The notes below the pieces were generated by a model that saw only the letters and a list, made by a program, of their open reading frames with translations, had not been told where the DNA came from and ran no database searches. 64,000 nt of DNA from Bacteroidota bacterium (GTDB taxonomy: Bacteria > Bacteroidota > Bacteroidia > B-17B0 > Aurantibacillaceae): NCBI GenBank assembly GCA_020403265.1, contig JADBXZ010000014.1, forward strand, positions 62,001 to 126,000, written 5' to 3'. Shown here piece by piece: positions 55,952 to 64,000 of the stretch. The position numbers and the translations under genes were made by a program. The number at the start of each line of letters is the position of its first letter. The first letter of the stretch is position 1.

Positions 55952-58744
55952 TTAGTTGATTATCAATTTCTTGTTCGCTGTACCTTGATTAGTTTCAAGA
56001 CTCAGGAAGTAAATACCCTTCGCTAAATTTATTTCATTTAGATTGATTAACTCGCCAGCTTTGTAGTTGATACAAGTTAAGACTTGGCCTGAAACTGAAA
56101 CTAATTTTAAAAGTCCTGAGACCGGTGATTTTATAATAAATAAACCATTGTTTGGATTAGGGTAAATTAAAACCTGACTTTCTAATGTTACTTCTGCAAT
56201 ACCTGCACAAGGAGAAACAGATTGTGTAAATGAGGCGTTATTGTTACAGCTTAAAGTGTTAGTTCCTATAAGTGTATAAGTAGTAGTTATTGTTGGACTG
56301 ACAACGATTGAAGATCCATTTTGGTTTCCTGTCCAAGTATAAGTATTAGCACCTGTTGCGGTTAACGTTGCGCTATTGCCCACACAAACTAAACTACTGT
56401 TTGATGTTACACTAATTGTAGGAAGAGAATTAACATTAACCGTAATTGTTCTGGTTCCAATACAACTATTGCTTGCAGCACCGCTTAAAGTATAAGTTGT
56501 AGTAGTGGTTGGAGAGAAAATAATCGGGTTATTGTTTGCGCCTGTATTCCAGGTATAAGTGCTGGCACCGGAACCGGTTAATGTTGAGGAAGCACCAGCG
56601 CAAATGGTTTGCGTTCCGGCAATTGTTATGGTTGGCGTTGGATTGACATTTAATGCAAAGGTGCTTGAATTGGAGCAATTTGCCGTGCTCGTTCCAATCA
56701 CTGAATAGATAGTTGTTGCAGACGGTGTAATAACAACAGAGGTTGTTGTTGCACCATTACTCCACGTATAACTATTAGCACCAGAGGCCGAATACGTTTG
56801 AACCACACCTGAACAGGCTGCTGTAGGCCCACTAATGCTAATCGTTGGATTAACATTAACTACTAAATTAACAGAATTACTTGCCACACAACTGGTACCC
56901 GATACTGCTAAAGTATAAACAGTAGAAGCAGTTGGTGTTACAACAACACTTGAAGTGCTTAAATTCATTGGTTGCCAGGTATAAGTAATAGCATTTGTAC
57001 TGACGTTAAGTGTGGAAGAATTACCTGAACAAACTGCTGCAGCTGTAGGACTAATACTTGTTGTTAAATTAATAACCGAAATGGTATCTGCGCCAATTGT
57101 ACAACCATTTCTAGCCGTAACAATGTATGTACCCGAACTTGAAGCTGTGGTAGAATTGGTAACTGCTCCACTACTCCACAATACTTGGGAGAAAGAACCA
57201 CTAATACTTAGTGAGGCTGTTGAAGAAGGACATAACAACCAATTACTTCCTTGTGCAATAGAAACTGAAGCAACAGGTTGTGGTATTGTAAAGTCGGCAT
57301 TAGTAAAAGTCAAATTATCTAAAAACCTTAAATTTACAGGAGAACCGGGATCGTTAGGAACTGTAAATATTGCATAAACACCAGCCATTTTATAGGATGT
57401 AGGCGTTGGCTGTAATACTTCATCGGCAATATGAGGATATAAAATTTGTCCGTTCAATCCGGGATTACAAGATGTGAAGTCCTTTACATTCGTCCACAAA
57501 TTTGTTGTAACATCAAACGCTCGTGAAAATAAGTTAGGCGTTTGATTGGCCTGACCTAAGGTGTAAGTTGAATTATCGGTCCAATTAAAAAATATTTTTT
57601 TACCATCAGCAGTTCTACTAATTTGCGGAAACATATCAATGGTAGTTGAGTTCGTACCTATACCAAATGTACCTCGTCCCGCATTTACATTGGCAATATC
57701 ATAAGCGTTCCAAACACCATTTAACTGAGTAATATCGAACATTCTCTTTGTTGAACCAAAAAACATCGAATAGGTATTATTACCATTGCCAATTGTTACC
57801 AACATATGAGGATTCCCATTTATATCCACCGTTAAATCATGTTCAAATGCGCAAGAGGCAACGTTAGGCGGTGTTATTAATGCACTAATACAACTAAATT
57901 GGTTCAGGTCAACTTGAATTGGCCCTACCCATGAAACACCCCCGTCTGTTGTTTTGTAAAAGTTCGGATAATAAGCGTAGTTAGTTGGGCCACCACTGGT
58001 ATGACTTAAAAAGCTCAACCAACCAAAATTACCTGTTGGATCAAATGCGATGTTATAATCTGCAATTTGATTATTACCGTTATATAAAGTGTTAAATGTT
58101 GGAGTTACAGAAAAATTTTGAGACCAGTTAATATCATTACTTCCATTCCAAACACCTTTATACGCTCTGAAACCTGAAACAACCGTTCCTGTATATACTG
58201 CATCCGCCGCCCAATAGGTGGTGGCATTTCCTTTTGTTAATGAATTTGGAATAAGTACATTTACCCCACCCGCTTGATTGTAGTTCTCTGTATTACCTGT
58301 GCCATTCAATTGTCGTACACCACTTACATGACCGTTCCAAGCAGCACTCACCGAATTAATTGTGGCTCCTAAATACCCGATATAGGCATTTGTTGGATTT
58401 GTATTTGCAGGTGGATTATAAATTAATGCATTAGGGTAACGACCCGGACTAATTAAAGACGGATTTAAATTACCAACATCAACCGTCCATGTAGTACCTG
58501 CATTTGTTGATACATCGTAGCGGAAATGCCCGGAACTTCCACCAAACAATGAAGCGTTATTGCGATGTGCAAAAACAATTGTGTTCAAATCTTTATTAAC
58601 AGCTACCGGATTTGTAGTCCATCTAATTTGAGTAAACATATTGCTTGAAGAACCAGCTGTAACAGAATTTGAACATTGTGCGTTTATTTTGCCGGCAGTT
58701 GCCAACATAACAATCGTCAATAATGGGGAGTAAATTTTATTCAT
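55952..58744 (-). CDS. Secreted protein with tandem Ig/PKD-like repeats and T9SS type A sorting domain
   Basis: Repeats such as 'PTITIAGTQTICAGASSTLTGSGASTYTWNTGANNNPIIFSPTTTTTYTLSG'; C-terminus 'LIYPNPNNGLFIIKS...LAKGIYFLSLETNQGTANKKLIIN'. Confidence 0.9.
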   Translation of the reverse strand: MNKIYSPLLTIVMLATAGKINAQCSNSVTAGSSSNMFTQIRWTTNPVAVNKDLNTIVFAHRNNASLFGGSSGHFRYDVSTNAGTTWTVDVGNLNPSLISPGRYPNALIYNPPANTNPTNAYIGYLGATINSVSAAWNGHVSGVRQLNGTGNTENYNQAGGVNVLIPNSLTKGNATTYWAADAVYTGTVVSGFRAYKGVWNGSNDINWSQNFSVTPTFNTLYNGNNQIADYNIAFDPTGNFGWLSFLSHTSGGPTNYAYYPNFYKTTDGGVSWVGPIQVDLNQFSCISALITPPNVASCAFEHDLTVDINGNPHMLVTIGNGNNTYSMFFGSTKRMFDITQLNGVWNAYDIANVNAGRGTFGIGTNSTTIDMFPQISRTADGKKIFFNWTDNSTYTLGQANQTPNLFSRAFDVTTNLWTNVKDFTSCNPGLNGQILYPHIADEVLQPTPTSYKMAGVYAIFTVPNDPGSPVNLRFLDNLTFTNADFTIPQPVASVSIAQGSNWLLCPSSTASLSISGSFSQVLWSSGAVTNSTTASSSGTYIVTARNGCTIGADTISVINLTTSISPTAAAVCSGNSSTLNVSTNAITYTWQPMNLSTSSVVVTPTASTVYTLAVSGTSCVASNSVNLVVNVNPTISISGPTAACSGVVQTYSASGANSYTWSNGATTTSVVITPSATTIYSVIGTSTANCSNSSTFALNVNPTPTITIAGTQTICAGASSTLTGSGASTYTWNTGANNNPIIFSPTTTTTYTLSGAASNSCIGTRTITVNVNSLPTISVTSNSSLVCVGNSATLTATGANTYTWTGNQNGSSIVVSPTITTTYTLIGTNTLSCNNNASFTQSVSPCAGIAEVTLESQVLIYPNPNNGLFIIKSPVSGLLKLVSVSGQVLTCINYKAGELINLNEINLAKGIYFLSLETNQGTANKKLIIN

Positions 58745-58901
58745 ATTAAAAGGGTTTGATTAGTAAAAGTAACAAAAAAAATGAATTAGGCAATACAAAA
58801 ATGCCTAGTTTTAACAACTAAAAAATACAGTTAAGATATTAAATAAGATATTAAATCAAATTCCTTGAATAACAAAAAAGAACTAATTATTGAAGTAACA
58901 A

Positions 58902-61900
58902 TTAGTCCTTGACTACCTTTAAATTTTGCGTGTTGCCATTTAAATCTACTGTAAGTAAGTATATGCCATTAGCCAGGTGACCGGTTTTAATTGCTTTACT
59001 AAGTGTACCTGCTTCTTCTTTAGATTCACTGTAAACAACCTGTTTACCGCTGGCATCATATAATTGCAGTATTAATTTGCCATTGTATTGCGCATTAATT
59101 TTAATATTCAGTTCATCTTTAAATGGATTAGGGAAAACAGCATTTAAGACTAATGATTGATTTTCTGCAATCGATACAGGCGTTGTATTAACAAGTTGAC
59201 CATTCGAACTAATGACGCTACTTAGTAACCCCGCACCATTTTCAGCACGAACATTAAAAAAATACATGGTGTTGTTGGTTAAAACCAATGAATAGGCTGT
59301 AACAGATGTTGCAGCAAAATTCTGCGTCCATCCTTTAACGTCAGTCAATCCGGGCGCAGTTCCTATGCTGTACCAATACATTCCAATGGCAGAATTGGTA
59401 TCTGATGAAGCTCCCCAATTGGCCCTTAAACTGTCCGATGTGTTTACAGTTGCAATATCTGCTCCCGGACCATCATTTACAAAAGGAATACTCATCGGTG
59501 GTGTCCAATCAACATCAATATCCTGATAATAAATAGCTGACAAATTACCTGCAAAATCCTGGCAAATAGATTTTACTTTTCCGGCATTTTGAGCAGGTGA
59601 TGGATTACGGAATCTTAAATCGTTGGTTGATGCAGAACCAACACTTACACTTACAGTTGAATTTCTTGAACGATAGACTTTTAATTCATCTACACTCATT
59701 TTACAATTACCGCTTCTAAAACTAATTGAATTACCATTCGCAAATGGCGCTGTATCCGTCCAGGTTAATACAGCATTGTTGTTAACATAAACTGAAATTT
59801 TTCCGGTAATTCGGTCAAAAATAGTTTTATAATCATACCAGGTGTTTGGCGCAACAGTTAAGCTGGCGCTGGCTACCGGCGCTGTAAAGGTGTTTGCAAC
59901 AACTTTATACAATTCAACTAAACTTTGATCAACTCTAAACCAAACGAAATAAGAATTCCCACGATTACTTTGAGAAGGGTTATCACAGGCAAAATGGAAT
60001 CCTCCTCTTCTATTAGTTCCAGTTCCTTCAAATTTTGTAACAAAATGATATAAATACCGGTTACTCAAGCTTTGTGTTAGTGATGCATAAATATTTGTAT
60101 TACCGGCTGTTCCGCTGATTTCATCAGTTTGAACTAGAGCATTCCCTTGGATTGACCATGTGCCGACTGATTGGGTCCACTCCGGATGAATGGCTGCATC
60201 AAAATTATCAGCAAAGAATCCGTTAGTATTATTTGCCCTCCACTCCGTTCCATTATAATCAATTACCTGATAATACCCTTTTTCAATGCCACTACCACCT
60301 AAATTATCAGTGTCGGTAATGGAAGAAGTAAATGAAGCCGTTACCCAGGCACTGGTTGGATTAACAACTGTTGTTGGTGCAATGTTATCTGTAGGTGTTG
60401 GTGTAACTGTACCATTCATTGTATAATTAGCTGCCCAACCGGCTGAAGTTGTAGCGCAATCACTTCTAAACTCAACTAACACAGAATCGTTTACTGACAC
60501 TAAAGGACCCGGACTAACGGTTCCGGTATATTTACCTACTAAAGGCGAATTAACACTTCCACCATTGTAAATGATTAAATAATCGTAATTATTTTCGAGG
60601 TTAAAAGAAGTAAAACTAAGTGTAATATTAGTTGTACCTGGTTTGGTAAATAACCAAAATTTACGTTCATCATTACCATAATTAGCACTGGCACCGCCAG
60701 AATCGAAAAAAGCACCGGTGCTACTTGTATAAGTGGCGGTAATTGAGTAAGTGTTATTGATGATTTTATAATAACGTTCCCAATTCCAATTAGGGCCCGG
60801 ATCGGTATGTGTTTGACTTGGGTACATTTGATGACCCTTGACTTTAACACAACTACCTTGCAAACACTGTGGGGTTGTTCCGGTGCAACCCGGACCAAAA
60901 TAAGTTCTTAATTTGTTAATACCATTGTCATTACAAATATCTCTGGTTAAAATACCTGAGGAATTATACATTGCAGTAGTAAACCAAGAAATATTATTAA
61001 TAAAACCTTCATGTTCTAATCCAACCGTGTATGGATTTTCACTACCAACATGCCATGCCTTATTAGATTCTAAAACCATTTGAGTAACCTGGCCATCTGA
61101 ACTTCTAAGCACATAGTGCGCAGAGGCATTAGCAGAACAATTTTTAAACCAACTAATGCAACCTGCATATGAACCTTGAACGAAGTGAATTGTTACAGCT
61201 GAAATCGGCGTACCACTTCTGCTACTCCAATTACAAGAGGTTGGATCCCATATAGCGGGTGGATAATCCGGAGCGGCTGCTGTTGAAACACTATTATTTA
61301 ATTTGAATGAGGTTCCATTTCCATTGATTTCATTTTCAGAAATAGTTACAAAGGACGAACTTAATACTGAATAATTATCTCCGAAAAGAGCCGGTAAATC
61401 AAGGGAATAATTTGGTAAATGATAGGCTTCTTGACATTCCTTGTTATTTAAAAACCAGTACAGTTGATAAAGATGTGAACTTAAGGCAAAATTTTGCTGT
61501 AACTCCTGCTCTATTGGTAATTCACTTAATTCTATAAAAATTGGTAAATATGCAGATAAGTCTGCACCATAAATTAATTTTTGGTTTTGTAAGTGACTAA
61601 AAGCCTTGGCATAAGCCAATATTGAAACTTCAGGATTTGAAATCATATCCTCTACTCTAAAGCCGCTCAATTGAGACACTTTAATTAAATTGTTTCGGAA
61701 ATAGTTTTTACCATCCTCAATTAAACCCATTACTGTTTTTGCCTGTGGTATACCAATACAACTTGGTTCAAGATCGTTCGTTAAATGTGTAAACCTGGTT
61801 TGGGTAAATGCAATAGCTTCCAATACGCCCTTTGGGATTGAAGGATTGAGCACATAGGCCTTTTTAAATGAAGCTGCATAAGGATTTGGGCAAACCAAAT

Positions 61901-61958
61901 CAGTTGCACGGATAATAAAAAATTGGATTGTAAATAAAAAAAGTAAACTTTTTTTCAT
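58902..61958 (-). CDS. N-acetylmuramoyl-L-alanine amidase with CUB-like, LamG-like and FN3-like regions and T9SS sorting domain
   Basis: 'ISAVTIHFVQGSYAGCISWFKNCSANASAHYVLRSSDGQVTQMVLESNKAWHVGSENPYTVGLEHEG'; 'LVGKYTGTVSPGPLVSVNDSVLVEFRSD'; C-terminus 'VFPNPFKDELNIKI...LANGIYLLTVDLNGNTQNLKVVKD'. Confidence 0.88.
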   Translation of the reverse strand: MKKSLLFLFTIQFFIIRATDLVCPNPYAASFKKAYVLNPSIPKGVLEAIAFTQTRFTHLTNDLEPSCIGIPQAKTVMGLIEDGKNYFRNNLIKVSQLSGFRVEDMISNPEVSILAYAKAFSHLQNQKLIYGADLSAYLPIFIELSELPIEQELQQNFALSSHLYQLYWFLNNKECQEAYHLPNYSLDLPALFGDNYSVLSSSFVTISENEINGNGTSFKLNNSVSTAAAPDYPPAIWDPTSCNWSSRSGTPISAVTIHFVQGSYAGCISWFKNCSANASAHYVLRSSDGQVTQMVLESNKAWHVGSENPYTVGLEHEGFINNISWFTTAMYNSSGILTRDICNDNGINKLRTYFGPGCTGTTPQCLQGSCVKVKGHQMYPSQTHTDPGPNWNWERYYKIINNTYSITATYTSSTGAFFDSGGASANYGNDERKFWLFTKPGTTNITLSFTSFNLENNYDYLIIYNGGSVNSPLVGKYTGTVSPGPLVSVNDSVLVEFRSDCATTSAGWAANYTMNGTVTPTPTDNIAPTTVVNPTSAWVTASFTSSITDTDNLGGSGIEKGYYQVIDYNGTEWRANNTNGFFADNFDAAIHPEWTQSVGTWSIQGNALVQTDEISGTAGNTNIYASLTQSLSNRYLYHFVTKFEGTGTNRRGGFHFACDNPSQSNRGNSYFVWFRVDQSLVELYKVVANTFTAPVASASLTVAPNTWYDYKTIFDRITGKISVYVNNNAVLTWTDTAPFANGNSISFRSGNCKMSVDELKVYRSRNSTVSVSVGSASTNDLRFRNPSPAQNAGKVKSICQDFAGNLSAIYYQDIDVDWTPPMSIPFVNDGPGADIATVNTSDSLRANWGASSDTNSAIGMYWYSIGTAPGLTDVKGWTQNFAATSVTAYSLVLTNNTMYFFNVRAENGAGLLSSVISSNGQLVNTTPVSIAENQSLVLNAVFPNPFKDELNIKINAQYNGKLILQLYDASGKQVVYSESKEEAGTLSKAIKTGHLANGIYLLTVDLNGNTQNLKVVKD

Positions 61959-62217
61959 AATTGGTTTTTTATGGATGTTGAAGATAATTATTTTCAGAAT
62001 AAATTAGATGCCAAATGCAATAAATGCATTGATTACAGGCGAATTTAACACCTAAAAGGGTTTAAAAAAAGATAATCCCAACCTTATAGATACCTAAAAA
62101 TTATACAAGTATCGTTAAATACAGTTCAACGTTGATTTTCTACAATTCAAATACTATTAACTTCTTAAAGCAAACTCAGCAGGTTAGTTTTACAAAAAAT
62201 TTAACCAATTATATATC

Positions 62218-64000
62218 ATGAGAGTATTTATTTTTATTGTCAGTTTTTTTCAACTGATTTTGTTATCAGCACAAAACGTTACCCAAACCATTAGAGGTCA
62301 AATTACGGATGAGGCCTCTAAATCAAGCTTGCCTGGCGCAACTATTATGCTTTTAAACGACAGTTTACCATTAGGTGCCATTACTGACCTAAATGGTGAA
62401 TTCACATTATCAAAAGTTCCATTAGGTCGTCAAACTATAAAGGTAACATACATGGGATATGAACAACAAATCATTCCGAACATAATTGTTACAGCCGGTA
62501 AGGAAGTAATTATTAATGTAACGTTAGTAGAAAAAGTTAATAATATAGATGAGGTAGAAGTTGTTTACGACAGAAGCAAGGATAAAACAGTTACGAATAA
62601 TGATATGACCACTGTCAGTGCCAGATCATTTAACATTGAAGATACTAAAAAATATGCGGGCGCACTGGGCGACCCAAGCCGTATGGCCGCTAATTTTGCC
62701 GGTGTAGTAGCAGGGAATGATAGCAGAAATGATATAGTTGTAAGAGGTAATTCTCCGAACGGTATGTTATGGCAATTAGAAGGGCTAAACATATATAATC
62801 CGAATCATTTTGGCTCGTTTAATAGTACCGGAGGTCCGGTTAGTATGCTAAATAACAATACCTTGGATAAATCAGATTTTCTTACTTCGGCCTTTCCTGC
62901 TCAATACGGCAATGCTACTGCAGGTGTGTTTGATTTGAGACTAAGGGATGGAAATAATCAAAAACACGAGTTTCTGGCGCAAATGGGCTTCAATGGCATT
63001 GAAGTTGGTGCTGAAGGTCCATTTTCTAAAAAATCAAAAGCATCTTATTTAATCAATTATCGCTACTCTACATTAGGGTTATTTCAAGCTATGGGCATCA
63101 ACTTTGGAACAGGCAATGCCACTCCAAATTATCAGGATATTAATTTTAAAATTAGCATACCTACAAAAAAGAACAATGGGAAATTCATGCTGTTTGGAAT
63201 TGGTGGCAATAGTACAATTGATTTATTGGGCACTCAGGTTGATACTAATTCTGTTGACTTTTATGGTGACCCAAAACAAAATGCATATCCAAGATTTAAA
63301 ATGGGCACAATTGGTGCAAGCTATCAACAAAACATAGGCGCAAAAACATTTTTAAAATTTACATTAGGCGCCACAGCTCAACAACAAAATTACACCACTG
63401 ATTCTATTGTATATAATGGTGTTAATGATTTGCTTATACCTTCATCTGAAGCAAAATTTTTTAATGCAAAATATAGTGGAATTTTCAATTTAACGCATAA
63501 GTTTAATTCAAGAAATACTTTAACCATTGGTGGCAATACTGACTATATAATGTTCGATTATTTTAATAAAATTATTTATGGCGGCGTTACAGACTATGTT
63601 TATGTTGACTCGAAAAATAATACAATGCTCTCTCAAGTTTATTCTCAATTTAAGCATCGATTTAACACTAAACTTAGTGCAAACCTTGGCGTTCATTTCC
63701 AACACTTATCACTTAATAATACAATGGCTGTAGAACCAAGAGCAGGATTAAAATGGAGTTTAAACTCCAAATCATCCATTAATGCCGGATATGGCATACA
63801 TAACCAAACACAAACAATATACAATTATTTTTTGCAAACAAAAACTGACCAAGGCATTACCTATTCAAATAAAAACATGGGATTTACACAAAGTCAGCAT
63901 TTTGTAATTGGATATGAAAACAATCTTACTGAAAATACCAGAGTAAAATTAGAATCATATTATCAATTACTCAACAATATTCCTGTTAACTCCTTCTCAT
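62218..64000 (+). CDS. TonB-dependent receptor with carboxypeptidase-regulatory-like N-terminus (3' truncated)
   Basis: My translation: MRVFIFIVSFFQLILLSAQNVTQTIRGQITDEASKSSLPGATIMLLND...LGAITDLNGEFTLSKVPLGRQTIKVTYMGYE...NDIVVRGNSPNGMLWQLEGLNIYNPNHFG; open to the window end, so absent from the track. Confidence 0.9.
   Translation, partial: MRVFIFIVSFFQLILLSAQNVTQTIRGQITDEASKSSLPGATIMLLNDSLPLGAITDLNGEFTLSKVPLGRQTIKVTYMGYEQQIIPNIIVTAGKEVIINVTLVEKVNNIDEVEVVYDRSKDKTVTNNDMTTVSARSFNIEDTKKYAGALGDPSRMAANFAGVVAGNDSRNDIVVRGNSPNGMLWQLEGLNIYNPNHFGSFNSTGGPVSMLNNNTLDKSDFLTSAFPAQYGNATAGVFDLRLRDGNNQKHEFLAQMGFNGIEVGAEGPFSKKSKASYLINYRYSTLGLFQAMGINFGTGNATPNYQDINFKISIPTKKNNGKFMLFGIGGNSTIDLLGTQVDTNSVDFYGDPKQNAYPRFKMGTIGASYQQNIGAKTFLKFTLGATAQQQNYTTDSIVYNGVNDLLIPSSEAKFFNAKYSGIFNLTHKFNSRNTLTIGGNTDYIMFDYFNKIIYGGVTDYVYVDSKNNTMLSQVYSQFKHRFNTKLSANLGVHFQHLSLNNTMAVEPRAGLKWSLNSKSSINAGYGIHNQTQTIYNYFLQTKTDQGITYSNKNMGFTQSQHFVIGYENNLTENTRVKLESYYQLLNNIPVNSFS

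Noticed and set aside
57012-57377. 121-aa plus-strand ORF
   Set aside because: Antisense shadow of the T9SS Ig-repeat CDS; no start context or recognisable motif.

Overview
AT-rich, gene-dense chromosomal window from a Bacteroidota member. Lineage evidence: several T9SS type A sorting domains, gliding-motility (CHU_C) C-termini, two PorP/SprF plus OmpA/PD40 gene pairs, a TonB receptor with a carboxypeptidase-regulatory-like N-terminus, and TTTG/TAnnTTTG promoters. Most of the window is housekeeping or envelope genes (dgkA, map, gpmA, tsaB, frr, cysteine desulfurase, prolyl oligopeptidase, SurA/PpiD-like PPIase, TerC, CNNM/CorC-type protein, YyaL-like protein). Two parts stand out. (1) An accessory island at about 15.2-24.2 kb holds a DUF488 fusion protein, a RhuM-family protein carrying a 29-nt perfect palindrome inside its coding sequence, an unknown 81-aa protein and an MmeI-like fused restriction-modification enzyme. 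The enzyme gene has an in-frame REP-like insertion and a diverged remnant of its own 3' end downstream. The island also has about 0.9 kb of non-coding DNA made of nested inverted-repeat elements, a PIN toxin/antitoxin pair, and a second direct copy of a 166-bp multi-hairpin repeat. (2) A T9SS/surface cluster at about 37.9-49.6 kb holds two paralogous tail-fibre-like secreted proteins coupled to CHU_C proteins, PorP/SprF and a PD40-repeat-OmpA protein. I saw no rRNA, tRNA, CRISPR array or transposase. All family names come from reading motifs in the translations; no database search was run.
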